Assembly: GCA_965115835.1 (NCBI GenBank)
Contig: OZ220471.1
Location: 682,001 to 746,000, forward strand
Length of the DNA stretch: 64,000 nucleotides
Reading direction: 5' to 3'
DNA from: Foliamicus sp965115835
GTDB lineage: Bacteria; Pseudomonadota; Gammaproteobacteria; Steroidobacterales; Foliamicaceae
The notes under the pieces: model-generated
Seen by the model: only the letters and a program-made list of their open reading frames with translations
Told to the model about the DNA's origin: nothing
Databases searched by the model: none
In this document: positions 7,527-18,818 of the stretch, piece by piece
Position numbering within the stretch: position 1 is the first letter of the stretch
Layout of the letters: every line of letters begins with the position of its first letter
Translations under genes and position numbers: made by a program

Positions 7527-10049
7527 CTAGAAAGTGTAGCTGGCCCGGATTCCCGCCTCCCGGGGGTCGGGGTAATACAGCGTCGTTGAGTTCGGGAACA
7601 ATGGGGTGAAGAAGGAGCGCCCCGGAGGCGGCACCCGCGGCGGCGGAACGAACCCGGAAACCACGCTGAGTTTGGAAAAGTCCGGGGCGCTAACGCCGCT
7701 TCTGAGCGTATCGTCGTCGAAAAGGTTGTTCACATAGGCCATCACCATCCACGGGCCGCGGGAAACGCCCACGCGCACATCGGCCATCATGTAACTCTCG
7801 AACTCCAGCAGGTTCCATTCCGTCTCCCAGCGGGCCCCCTGGTACTGGATATCGAGGTCCACCATGAACTCGGCGCCGTTGGCCATCTCGGAGCGCCACG
7901 AAAAACCAGCCGCCAGCTGGTGCCGGGGAATATCCTCGATATCGTTGCCGGTGAGGTCGACCCGGCAGGTGGTCCGATCGCCAAGCGTAATGACTTCGCA
8001 ACGCCCGCCGCGCACTGCATCATTGATCGAACTGCTGATCTTGTCGAATTCGTCGTATTCGCCCGAAAGCCAGGTGTAGCTCCAACGCATGCTGAGGTTG
8101 TCCGTCAGCACTGCTGTGGTGTCGATTTCCAGGCCCGTGATCGTGGCGGTCGAGGCATTCTCCGGGCGGGTGCTCACGTTCCCGTTGGGCAGCAGGTACT
8201 GCGAAGTAAGCTGCTTGTCGCTGAAGTCCTGATAGAACAAGGCGCCATTGATTCGCAGCCGGTTGTCTATCCAGCTAGTCTTCCAGCCGAGCTCGTACAC
8301 GGTGATCTTTTCGGCCTCGAAGCGTAACTCTTCAGGTTTGAAACCTTCCGCGCCGACAAGGGTGCTGATTCCGCCGGGCTTGATGCCGCGGGAAATGGAG
8401 CCGTAATAGGTCTGCTGGTCGGAAGGCCGGTAGCGCAGCACCAGCTTGGGCGCCACGTAGCTGTCGTCTTCCTCGGCAGCAATCGCTTCGGGCTTTTGCG
8501 GGAACGCCACGAACGGGCCGAAGGCGTTCCCGATCAGGGTGCCCGTCGATGGCCCCACCAGGTCGAGATCCTCGCTCACGTAGCGGGCTTCGAGGCCCAC
8601 ATCCCACTCGTCGGTGAATTGCCAGTCCACCAGTCCGTAGGCCGAATAGTGGGTAGTTTCCCGATCCCAGGCTTGGGCGTACCGGGGCACTCCTTCGGCG
8701 CCGACCCGCGCCATCCAGTAGCCGCAATCGATGCGCATGGCGGGATTGGGCCTTCCTGCAGAGACAAACGGCGGCAGGAAACCGTAATTGATGCACGTTA
8801 CCGAGTATTCGTCGGTGAGGGTGCTTTCGCTCCAGTACAAGCCCCCCAGCACCCAGGAAATCGGGCCTTCTCCCGTGGAGCTCAGCCTGAGCTCCTGACT
8901 GAAAAGATCGTTGTCGGTCTCGAAGTTGACTTCGCCGCCCACGCTGATCTCGAAAGGCGCTACCGGGGTCAGGACATCGCCCAATCGCTGGGTGTCCTGA
9001 AACTGTGTGCTGTCGACCGAACCGAAGTGGGTAATGGAGGTGAGCATGACCGAAGCGAAATCGAGTTCAGCGCGCAGGTGCCCGCGCAAGATCTCCCGGG
9101 TAGTTCCCTTGTAATCCTCGCCTGTGCGCGGATCCGGAGACAGGGTAATCGGCGTGTCCTCAAGCGACGGCACCTTGCCGAAAGGCTGATCCACGCTGGT
9201 CGCGTCGGGATGGAAAATCACGCCCAGCGCATTGGCGGGCGTGGGAAGCGGTTTGCGTAATGCAGTGGATGTCGCAACAGCAGCCGTATCGAACTCGTCG
9301 TCCGTGTACTCGAGGCGGGCAGTCAGCCTCAGGCGCTCCGAAGCGTCGAACGCCGCCGTCAGCGTGGCGCCGGCGCCCTGCTGGCCGCCGATTTCCGCGC
9401 CGGTGACAGTGTTCTGGTAGAAGCCGTCCTCGTTCCAGACTGCCGCGTTGACGCCCACAAAGAAGTTCTCGCCGAGCGGCCCGCTGGCCAGCGCCGTGAT
9501 TTCGCGCTTGCCTTCCGCAGAAAGATCGACCGAGACCTTGGCGCGGAGCTCCGCGTCCGGGCGCCGGGTGACATAGTGGATTGCGCCGCCGAAAGCGCTG
9601 CGACCATAGAGAGCCGACTGCGGGCCCCGAACCACCTCGATGCGCTCGATGTCGATCAGTCGCGGGTTGACCGTGAGCGAACTGCCGGCGGTGCGAATGC
9701 CCTCGCTGGATATGTCCACATCGTCCAGCAGCACCGCCACATTTGGACGCCCCCGGCTGGGCGACAGGCCGCGCATCACGACCCGGGTGTCCTGGGGCGA
9801 GAAGCCCCGGTCGAAAATCACGCCGGCGGTCTGGCGGGCAATGTCATCGAGACTCTCGATCCCTTGCACTTCCAGGTCTTCCTCGCTGATGGTGGCAATG
9901 CTGATGGGCACTTCCTGCAGGGATTCCTCGCGCTTTCGCGCCACCACCACGATTTCTGTGAGTTCCTGGGCATACACGGGCAGCGCCAGACTGGCCGCGC
10001 ACACAACGATTGCGCAAGCGCGCAAGGATGCTTTCAAGCTACAAGTCAT
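7527..10049 (-). CDS. TonB-dependent outer membrane receptor
   Basis: An 840-aa outer membrane receptor for active uptake of an unidentified ligand. The start at 10049 is chosen because it opens directly into a signal peptide (MTCSLKASLRACAIVVCAAS, cleaved near VYAQ). A TonB-box-like ELTEIVVVARKRE follows, then the plug domain (VPISIATISEEDLEVQGIES; RIEVVRGPQSALYGRSAFGG) and a long beta-barrel ending in the aromatic residue of RASYTF, as needed for barrel insertion. Several barrel strands read YYGSISRGIKPGG- and YELGWKTSW-like. The sequence resembles the sphingomonad-type receptors with the KREESLQEVPISI signature. No ligand-specific neighbours are present. The gene diverges from the mevalonate fusion gene across 88 bp. 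Confidence 0.92.
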   Translation of the reverse strand: MTCSLKASLRACAIVVCAASLALPVYAQELTEIVVVARKREESLQEVPISIATISEEDLEVQGIESLDDIARQTAGVIFDRGFSPQDTRVVMRGLSPSRGRPNVAVLLDDVDISSEGIRTAGSSLTVNPRLIDIERIEVVRGPQSALYGRSAFGGAIHYVTRRPDAELRAKVSVDLSAEGKREITALASGPLGENFFVGVNAAVWNEDGFYQNTVTGAEIGGQQGAGATLTAAFDASERLRLTARLEYTDDEFDTAAVATSTALRKPLPTPANALGVIFHPDATSVDQPFGKVPSLEDTPITLSPDPRTGEDYKGTTREILRGHLRAELDFASVMLTSITHFGSVDSTQFQDTQRLGDVLTPVAPFEISVGGEVNFETDNDLFSQELRLSSTGEGPISWVLGGLYWSESTLTDEYSVTCINYGFLPPFVSAGRPNPAMRIDCGYWMARVGAEGVPRYAQAWDRETTHYSAYGLVDWQFTDEWDVGLEARYVSEDLDLVGPSTGTLIGNAFGPFVAFPQKPEAIAAEEDDSYVAPKLVLRYRPSDQQTYYGSISRGIKPGGISTLVGAEGFKPEELRFEAEKITVYELGWKTSWIDNRLRINGALFYQDFSDKQLTSQYLLPNGNVSTRPENASTATITGLEIDTTAVLTDNLSMRWSYTWLSGEYDEFDKISSSINDAVRGGRCEVITLGDRTTCRVDLTGNDIEDIPRHQLAAGFSWRSEMANGAEFMVDLDIQYQGARWETEWNLLEFESYMMADVRVGVSRGPWMVMAYVNNLFDDDTLRSGVSAPDFSKLSVVSGFVPPPRVPPPGRSFFTPLFPNSTTLYYPDPREAGIRASYTF

Positions 10050-10100
10050 CAGGATTCGCCCCCAAGCGACCAATCGGTTTCGCCGGGATTGTGCCACAAA

Positions 10101-10127
10101 TTGGGCAGGCAGGCACTTTCGTATAAT
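10101..10127 (+). promoter_or_regulatory. putative sigma70 promoter of the mevalonate operon
   Basis: A perfect TATAAT sits at 10122-10127 with TTGGGC at 10101-10106 as a possible -35 (15 bp spacer). Initiation 6-8 nt after the -10 box would fall at about 10133-10135, only a few bases before the TTG start at 10138. The transcript would then be leaderless or nearly so. Confidence 0.45.
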
Positions 10128-10137
10128 CGCACATGCT

Positions 10138-12407
<2,270 letters not shown>

Positions 12408-12411
<4 letters not shown>

Positions 12412-12941
12412 AGGCGTTGGACAGGCTGGTGCTAGTGGATGCCGACGACCGCGAAATCGGCGTGGCGGGAAAGGCGCAGTGCCATGCTGGCAACGGTTTG
12501 CTGCATCGCGCCTTTTCGGTGTTCGTTTACGGGGCCGACGGGCGCATCCTGTTGCAGCAGCGCAGCGCGGCCAAGACGCTCTGGCCCATGTACTGGTCGA
12601 ATGCCTGCTGCGGTCATCCATTTCCGGGCGAGCAGGTGGAGCGCGCCGCCAGCCGCCGCATCCATGAGGAGCTGGGCTTTGGTTGCCGGCCGCGCTATCT
12701 GTACAAGTTCCGCTATCAGGCGCGATATTCCGAACATCACTCGGAACACGAGCTTTGTCATGTACTCGAGGGCGACTTCAGCGGAGACCTGAAGCCCGAT
12801 CCGGCCGAGATCGCGGCATGGCGCTGGGTTGCGCCGGACGCGCTGAGCCGCGAAATCGACAGGCGCCCCGAATGCTTCTCCCCCTGGATGAAGCTTGAGT
12901 GGGCCGAGATCCGGCGCCGGGGGGCAACCTCCAGCGGTTAA
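12408..12941 (+). CDS. idi: isopentenyl-diphosphate delta-isomerase, type I
   Basis: This Nudix-fold metalloenzyme interconverts IPP and DMAPP, the five-carbon units that start isoprenoid chains. The 177-aa length matches bacterial type I enzymes. The catalytic cysteine lies in SNACCGHP (C67/C68), the Nudix-like box in RRIHEELGF, the acidic metal-site region in SEHHSEHELCHVLEG, and the conserved SPWMKLE near the C-terminus. The GTG start overlaps the stop of the HMGR-mevalonate kinase gene by four bases, so the two genes form an operon committed to isoprenoid precursor supply. It converges on fumC with 11 bp between stops. Confidence 0.95.
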
Positions 12942-12952
12942 GTTTTGCGTCG

Positions 12953-14335
12953 CTACCCCCGGACGCCACCCTTGGTAAGAGCGGTCGGGTCGAGGATCCT
13001 TGCCAGTTCCCGCTTCGACAAGTCGGTTTCTTCCGCCGCAACTTCGAGAATCGGGCGGCCTTCGGCATAGGCTTTCCTGGCAATCGCCGCCGCCTTGTCG
13101 TAACCGATGACGGGGTTCAGCGCCGTAATCAGGATCGGGTTGCGCTCCAGCAAGGCTGCCAGACGTTCCCGGTTCACTGTAAACCCGGCAATCGCCTTGT
13201 CCGCCAGGAGCAGGCAGGCTTCCGAGAGGATCAGGATGCTCTCCAGGACGTTGCGGGCAATCATCGGCAGCATCACGTTCAACTGGAAGTTGCCGGCCTG
13301 CGCGCCCACGGTAATCGCCGTATCGTTGCCGATCACCTGCGCCGCCACCTGCATGACGGCCTCGCAGGCCACCGGATTGACCTTGCCGGGCATGATGCTG
13401 GAGCCGGGCTGCAACGCTGGCAGCTCGATCTCGCCCAGGCCGCCCAACGGCCCGGAGTTCATCCATCTGAGATCGTTGGCGATCTTCATCAGCGTCGCCG
13501 CCAGGGTCTTCAGTTGCCCGGACAGCTCGAGCACCGTCTCCTGTCCGGCAAGGGCCGCAAAGCGGTTGCCCGCAGGCTCCACCAAAAAGCCGGTCTTCTC
13601 GCTGATCCAGCGGCAGGCATGGCCCGCCATGTCGGGATGAGCGTTGATTCCGGTGCCGACCGCCGTGCCGCCGAGCGCAACCCTGCAAAGCCGTGAGTCC
13701 AGCAAGTGCGCAAGCCGCTCGGAGCCGTCCCGGAGCGGCGCCGCCCAGGCGCCTATTTCCTGGCCAAGCGACAACGGCATGGCGTCCATCAGATGGGTGC
13801 GGCCAGTCTTGTTCACATCCCCGAGCTCTTCCGCGCGGCGTTCGACGGTGGAAGTCAGGCGGGCCAGATCAGGCAGAAGCCTTTCCCTGACCTCCAGGCC
13901 CGCAGACAGATGCAGCGCCGAAGGAATGACATCGTTGCTGCTCTGCCCCATGTTCACGTGGTCGTTGGGATGCACCTTCAGCCGATCGCTGCTGGCCACA
14001 TGTGCGATGACCTCGTTGGCGTTCATGTTGCTGCTGGTCCCGGACCCAGTCTGAAAGACATCCACCGGAAAATGCTCGTCGAAGATCCCGTGCGCTACCC
14101 TCTCGGCCGCGCTGATGATGGCCGCGGTGCAGGCTTCGTCCAGCAAGCCCAGGCCCCCGTTCGCCGCCGCGCATGCGCCCTTGACGAGGCCCAGCGAGCG
14201 GATAAAGGCGCGCGGCATGACCTTGCCGCTGATCCGGAAGTTCTCGACGGCGCGCTGGGTGCCGGCCCCCCAGAGCGCTTCGGCAGGCACTTTCAGGGCT
14301 CCCATGCTGTCGCGTTCCGTTCTGAATCCGGCCAT
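12953..14335 (-). CDS. fumC: fumarate hydratase, class II
   Basis: This TCA-cycle enzyme interconverts fumarate and malate without an iron-sulfur cluster. At 460 aa it has the usual family length. Visible blocks are FQTGSGTSSNMNANEV (~94-109), PNDHVNMGQSSND (~123-134), TGRTHLMDA with the catalytic His181, and the superfamily signature GSSIMPGKVNP (311-321). The ATG at 14335 is chosen because a run of GGGGG lies about 7 nt upstream; the in-frame ATG at 14341 would sit directly on that run. It diverges from purB, which belongs to the same superfamily, across 78 bp. Confidence 0.96.
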   Translation of the reverse strand: MAGFRTERDSMGALKVPAEALWGAGTQRAVENFRISGKVMPRAFIRSLGLVKGACAAANGGLGLLDEACTAAIISAAERVAHGIFDEHFPVDVFQTGSGTSSNMNANEVIAHVASSDRLKVHPNDHVNMGQSSNDVIPSALHLSAGLEVRERLLPDLARLTSTVERRAEELGDVNKTGRTHLMDAMPLSLGQEIGAWAAPLRDGSERLAHLLDSRLCRVALGGTAVGTGINAHPDMAGHACRWISEKTGFLVEPAGNRFAALAGQETVLELSGQLKTLAATLMKIANDLRWMNSGPLGGLGEIELPALQPGSSIMPGKVNPVACEAVMQVAAQVIGNDTAITVGAQAGNFQLNVMLPMIARNVLESILILSEACLLLADKAIAGFTVNRERLAALLERNPILITALNPVIGYDKAAAIARKAYAEGRPILEVAAEETDLSKRELARILDPTALTKGGVRG

Positions 14336-14413
14336 CGGCATCCCCCGTTTTCCGTTGAAGTATGATGCGCGCACGGCGGAGTATAGCCGCGCATTCGCAT
14401 TCCGCGCCTTCCG

Positions 14414-15814
14414 ATGCCTTCGCACGCAAGCCCCGAACATTCCCTGAACGCGCTGGGGCCGCTGGACGGACGTTACGCGGCCGCCGTCCTTCCGCTGGCG
14501 GCGTTGTTTTCCGAAGCGGGACTGATTCGACAGCGCCTGAAGGTGGAGCTGGCCTGGCTGCGGGCTCTTTGCGCCGAGCCGTCCTTCACTCCCGCTGCGC
14601 CTCTCGACGCCGGGGAAGCCGCCTTCCTGGACGCCCTGGAAGACGACCTTGGAGGGCTTGCAGCGGCCCGACGGGTCAAGGAGCTGGAAGCGCGTACCCG
14701 CCACGACGTCAAGGCTGTGGAACTCTATCTGGCGGAACGTTTCGCCGAGTTCGACAGCCTGAAAAGACGCATTCCGATCCTGCATTTCGCCTGCACCAGC
14801 TGGGATATCAACAGCAGCGCGTACGGGGTGATACTCAGGCAGGCGCGCGAGCAAGTCCTGAAGCCGACCCTGAAGGAACTGATCGGGCGGCTTGCCGCCA
14901 TGGCGCGCGAGCACGCCGGCCTGCCGATGCTGGCGCGCACTCATGGCCAGCCGGCAAGCCCCACCACGCTGGGCAAGGAGTTGGCGGTGTTTGCGCATCG
15001 GCTCGAACGCCAGCTTGCGGTGCTGGGCAGCATCGAGGTGCTGGCCAAGTGCAGCGGCGCCACCGGCAATTACAACGCGCATTACATTGCCTGCCCGCAG
15101 GTAGACTGGCCCGGGTTCAGCCGCCGGTTCCTGGAAGGGCTGGGGCTCCGGCAGAACCCGGTCACCACGCAGATCGAGCCGTACGACTGGCTGGCGGAGC
15201 ACTGCCACGCGCTGGCGCGAATCAATCGCATACTTGTGGATTTCAGTCGCGATGCTTGGACCTACGTTTCCCTGGGTTATTTCCGTCAGAAGGCGGTGCG
15301 CGGCGAGGCGGGCTCGTCCACGATGCCGCACAAGGTCAACCCGATTCACCTGGAAAACGCCGAAGGCAACCTGGGTCTTTCCAACGCGCTTCTGGAGCAT
15401 TTCGCCTCCAAGCTTCAGGTATCCCGGCTGCAGCGGGACCTGAGCGACTCCACGGTCCTGAGGAACCTGGGCGTGGCCCTCGGGCACGCGGTGCTCGCCT
15501 GGACGGAAGTGGCCAGGGCCCTCGACAACATTTCGCCCGATCCGCAGCGCATGGAGGCGGACCTCGATTCCGCATGGGAAACGCTCGCCGAGGCGGTGCA
15601 AACGGTGATGCGCGCCCACGGTTGTCCGGACGCCTACGAGAAGCTGAAGTCTTTCTCAAGAAATCAGAAAGTTACCCGGAAATCATTACATCGTTTCCTA
15701 ACAGAAATCGAGCTTCCCGAAGCAGCTCGCGACGCCCTTTTGGCGCTGACTCCCTCCCGCTATACCGGCATCGCCGGGAAACTGGCGGATTGGCGGAGAT
15801 GCTTCCCGCCATGA
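14414..15814 (+). CDS. purB: adenylosuccinate lyase
   Basis: PurB cleaves SAICAR to AICAR and adenylosuccinate to AMP in purine synthesis. At 466 aa it has the long form typical of proteobacteria. It shows LNALGPLDGRY at the N-terminus, the TSWDINSSAYG region (~130), ARTHGQPASPTTLGKE (~175-190) with the catalytic His, and the fumarase-superfamily signature GSSTMPHKVNP (~300-310). The stop overlaps the ATG of mnmA (ATGA), so the two are coupled. In E. coli the order is mnmA-hflD-purB. Here the order is reversed and hflD is absent. Confidence 0.96.
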   Translation: MPSHASPEHSLNALGPLDGRYAAAVLPLAALFSEAGLIRQRLKVELAWLRALCAEPSFTPAAPLDAGEAAFLDALEDDLGGLAAARRVKELEARTRHDVKAVELYLAERFAEFDSLKRRIPILHFACTSWDINSSAYGVILRQAREQVLKPTLKELIGRLAAMAREHAGLPMLARTHGQPASPTTLGKELAVFAHRLERQLAVLGSIEVLAKCSGATGNYNAHYIACPQVDWPGFSRRFLEGLGLRQNPVTTQIEPYDWLAEHCHALARINRILVDFSRDAWTYVSLGYFRQKAVRGEAGSSTMPHKVNPIHLENAEGNLGLSNALLEHFASKLQVSRLQRDLSDSTVLRNLGVALGHAVLAWTEVARALDNISPDPQRMEADLDSAWETLAEAVQTVMRAHGCPDAYEKLKSFSRNQKVTRKSLHRFLTEIELPEAARDALLALTPSRYTGIAGKLADWRRCFPP

Positions 15815-16896
15815 CCGGCCTGGTAATGGTGGCGCTGTCCGGCGGGGTGGATTCGGCGGTGGCGGCCTTGCGCCTGATCGACGCGGGCCACCGGGTCGAA
15901 GCCCTGCACATGACCAACTGGGAGGAACCGGACGGCGATTGCCCTGCTGCGGACGACCTCCGCGCGGCGCACGGGGTGGCCAGGGAACTCGGTATCGCGC
16001 TGCACCACCTGAACTTCGCCGAGGAGTACCGGCGGGACGTTTTCGAGGCCATGCTCGGCGAGTGCCGGGCGGGCCGGACGCCCAATCCGGATGTGGGCTG
16101 CAACCGCCGCATCAAGTTCGGCGCCTGCCTGCGCATGGCGCAACGGCTGGGCGCCGAGCGGTTGGCGACGGGCCACCACGCCAGACTGGACCCGGGGCGC
16201 GAAATCATCCGGCTGTTGTGCGGCAGGGACCGCAACAAGGATCAGACCTATTTCCTGCATGCGGTGCCGGGCAAGGCTTTCCGGCGGTGCCTGTTTCCGG
16301 TGGGCGAGCTGGACAAGAGCGAGGTACGGGCGGTGGCGCGCCGCCGCGGGCTGCCGAACTACGAAAGGCCGGACAGCACCGGAATCTGCTTCGTCGGCAA
16401 AAGGGCCTTTCCGCAGTTCATTGCCCGGCATCTGCCCGCAAGGCCGGGACCGATCATCACGCTTGCCGGCGACGAAGTGGGCAAGCATTGCGGCCTTGCC
16501 GCCTATACGATAGGCCAACGTCGCGGGCTGGGCCTGGGAGGCATGAAGGCGTATGCTGCCGAGCCTTGGTACGTGGTGCGCAAGGACGCGCGCGCCAACG
16601 CCCTGGTGGTGGCGCAGGGACGCGACCATCCGCTGCTTCGCAGCCGGCAGGTGACGGTCCGGGAACTGCGCTGGGTTCACGGCGCGCCCGACGGCATGGC
16701 CAAGGGCGTGCGCCTCACCGCCAAAACCCGCTACCGTCAGAAAGACGCCGGCTGCTTCGCCCGGCTACTGGCGCCCGGACGCGGCCTGGTGCGGTTCGAC
16801 GATCCGCAATGGGCGGTCACGCCGGGGCAGTATCTGGTCTTCTATGACGGCGAGGAATGCTTGGGCGGAGCGGTAATCGAGCGCGCCGAAGCGTAG
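15811..16896 (+). CDS. mnmA: tRNA-specific 2-thiouridylase
   Basis: MnmA thiolates U34 of the tRNAs for Lys, Glu and Gln, receiving sulfur from a relay. The 361-aa protein begins with the PP-loop ATP motif ALSGGVDSAVAA. The two redox-active cysteines are present in NPDVGCNRRIKF and DSTGICFVG, and the tRNA-binding/beta-barrel part carries AAYTIGQRRGLG. The start at 15811 gives a four-base overlap with purB. Confidence 0.96.
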   Translation: MTGLVMVALSGGVDSAVAALRLIDAGHRVEALHMTNWEEPDGDCPAADDLRAAHGVARELGIALHHLNFAEEYRRDVFEAMLGECRAGRTPNPDVGCNRRIKFGACLRMAQRLGAERLATGHHARLDPGREIIRLLCGRDRNKDQTYFLHAVPGKAFRRCLFPVGELDKSEVRAVARRRGLPNYERPDSTGICFVGKRAFPQFIARHLPARPGPIITLAGDEVGKHCGLAAYTIGQRRGLGLGGMKAYAAEPWYVVRKDARANALVVAQGRDHPLLRSRQVTVRELRWVHGAPDGMAKGVRLTAKTRYRQKDAGCFARLLAPGRGLVRFDDPQWAVTPGQYLVFYDGEECLGGAVIERAEA

Positions 16897-16945
16897 CCGC
16901 AAAACGGAACGGCTGCGGGAAGGACGGGTGGTTTATTATCAAGTA

Positions 16946-17060
16946 ATGAGCCTTGAGCGGGCTATTCTGCAATCCGTCACCGCTTGTCCAGACGCTTGCC
17001 GGCATTCGGCCCTTCCCTTTGATGCACGGCGCGAGGAGCCACTGAAAAGTGTGCTGGTAA
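16946..17060 (+). pseudogene. 5' fragment of the restriction endonuclease-like gene
   Basis: From the ATG at 16946 the frame reads MSLERAILQSV...EEPLKSVLV. The frame in which the downstream nuclease gene is encoded opens exactly here, at 17061, reading VVEPLLEQLRKQTDPKLLSLL. Removing one A from the gtaagta at 17057-17063 joins the two into one plausible coding sequence. I therefore read this as the displaced N-terminus of the 17121-17621 gene, broken by a single-base insertion or by a sequencing error. Confidence 0.4.
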
Positions 17061-17120
17061 GTAGTCGAACCGCTTCTGGAGCAGCTTCGGAAACAAACCG
17101 ACCCGAAACTCCTGTCGCTA

Positions 17121-17621
17121 TTGCGAACGCCGCTTTCCACAATACTGAGAGAGATGAAGGGCAAGGATCGATATCGGGCTGGACTTGCGCTTGAAGCGCT
17201 CGCATTCAAGATCATGCGGCTCCTCGACATGACCTATGTTGCGACCCGATTGCGCGCCAACCAGACTGGCGGCGCAGAAGTCGATTTGATTTTCGAGAGC
17301 GCCCGTCTGGTGTTTTTTCGCTGGCAAATCCAGTGCAAGAACACAGCGCGTGTGTCGCTGGACGATGTTGCGAAAGAGGTGGGTCTTACCCACTTCCTTA
17401 AGAGCAATGTGATTGTCATTGTCACTACCGGCGAAGTGGGCGCTGAGGCTCGGCGGTACGCCAACAGGATCATGGCCGACTCGAACCTTGCGATTGTCAT
17501 GCTGGACGGCGAAGACCTGGCGGCAATAAGCGAACAGCCGGCAGAAATATTGCGGGCATTCGAGCGTGAAGCGCGCCACGCCATGAACCTGAAGAAACTC
17601 GATCTCCCGGGGGGCGGATGA
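17121..17621 (+). CDS. restriction endonuclease-like protein (PD-(D/E)xK fold)
   Basis: 166 residues from a TTG at 17121; the ATG at 17154 is an alternative start. The core GGAEVDLIFESARLVFFRW followed by QIQCKN has the Asp...(E/Q)xK spacing of PD-(D/E)xK nucleases of the Mrr-like type. The following region (LTHFLKSNVIVIVTTGEVG) fits the strand-helix end of that fold. The stop overlaps the ATG of a DNA methyltransferase (ATGA), which supports a restriction-modification pair. Upstream codons in the same frame look coding to 17061 but have no start, so the N-terminus is probably cut off by a frameshift. Specificity cannot be read from the sequence. Confidence 0.65.
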   Translation: MRTPLSTILREMKGKDRYRAGLALEALAFKIMRLLDMTYVATRLRANQTGGAEVDLIFESARLVFFRWQIQCKNTARVSLDDVAKEVGLTHFLKSNVIVIVTTGEVGAEARRYANRIMADSNLAIVMLDGEDLAAISEQPAEILRAFEREARHAMNLKKLDLPGGG

Positions 17622-18546
17622 TGACCACCAGCAAGCCTCCCTGCGTGTTCCACCGAACTGCCCTTGGCAGTGTCTATCACGGTGACAGTCTGGAGGTGAT
17701 GAAGGCCCGGGAACCGGCCTCTGTCGCCCTGGTCATGACGAGCCCCCGTTCGCACTGACCCGCAAGAAGGACTACGGAAACAAGCAGGAAGATGACTATC
17801 TCGAATGGTTTCGCGGTTTTGCAGAGCAATTTCACCGCATCCTGAAGGACGACGGGAGTCTGGTGATCGATCTGGGCGGCGCATGGAAGCCGGGTATGCC
17901 CGTGCGCAGCCTCTATCACTTCAAGCTGCTCATCATGCTATGTGAAGAATACGGCTTTCATTTGGCTCAGGAGTTCTACTGGTGGAATCCGTCCAAGCTT
18001 CCTGCGCCGGCGGAATGGGTCAATGTGCGGCGAATCCGGGTCAAGGACGGGGTCAATACCGTGTGGTGGCTGTCCAAGACACCCTGGCCGCGCGCGAGCA
18101 ATCGCCGGGTCCTGCAGCCTTACAGCAATAGCATGAAGATATTGTTGAACAACGGCTACAAGCCGATGCTGCGTCCGTCCGGACACGACATCAGCAACAA
18201 GTTTTCCGTTGACAATGGCGCTGCGATCCCTCCGAATCTGATCGCTATTCCGAATACCGAGAGTAACAGCAGTTACTTGCGTTACTGCAAGGCGATCGGG
18301 ATCAAGGCGCATCCCGCGCGTTTTCCGGCCGCCTTGCCGGAGTATTTCGTCAGGATGGTCACCGACCCGGGCGATGTGGTGCTGGATCCCTTCGCCGGAA
18401 GCTGCGTTACAGGCGAGGTCGCCGAACGGCTTGGCCGCAAGTGGGTATGCGCAGAAACCGTCGAGTCGTATCTGCGCGGCGCCAAGGGAAGGTTTGGCCG
18501 GATAGCGGAAGCGCCGAAACCGGGAAGTGCGAAAAAAACCCGCTGA
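17618..18546 (+). pseudogene. DNA methyltransferase (N4C/N6A, beta order), frameshifted
   Basis: From ATG 17618 the frame reads to MTSPRSH and stops. One extra C in the run of five at 17743-17747 would restore TSPPFALTRKKDYGNK and join 17618-17748 to the downstream frame ending at 18546 (about 309 aa). TSPPF is the catalytic (D/S/N)PP(Y/F) motif; the SPP form is typical of N4-cytosine enzymes. The AdoMet-binding motif DPFAGSCVTGEVAERLG lies near the C-terminus, so the motif order is the beta type. The start overlaps the nuclease-like gene. Unless the lost base is an assembly error, the enzyme is inactive. Confidence 0.7.
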
Positions 18547-18668
18547 CGGATACTATCGCATTCCGCACCCCGGGCTGCTTTGGAACGGGCGCGCGGATGA
18601 TGACGAAGAACCGCTTCCCGAGGATGGCGGCCAACGGCGCACAGCCGCAGCGAATTTGCCGCCGTAGC

Positions 18669-18818
18669 GCCTTCGCCCAGCAGTTCCAGCGCGTCTCCAA
18701 CCGCTCTTGGGCTACCGGCAGTTTGAGGAGAAAGAAAACCGTCCAGAGAATTGATGTATTCCTTTATCGCAACCGCAACTCGCTCATGGTGCTCCTGATA
18801 ATAAAAGCTCGATTTCAT
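18669..18818 (-). pseudogene. 5' remnant of a type II restriction endonuclease
   Basis: The ATG at 18818 overlaps the stop of the methyltransferase at 18815-19801 (ATGA). The first ~50 residues contain SPQTAGSPRAVGDALE, a motif I associate with the N-terminus of some type II endonucleases. Beyond that the frame loses recognisable character, and within about 120 bp it runs into the antisense of the other methyltransferase. The gene therefore appears to have been cut off by a deletion that joined the ends of two restriction-modification loci. Confidence 0.4.
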
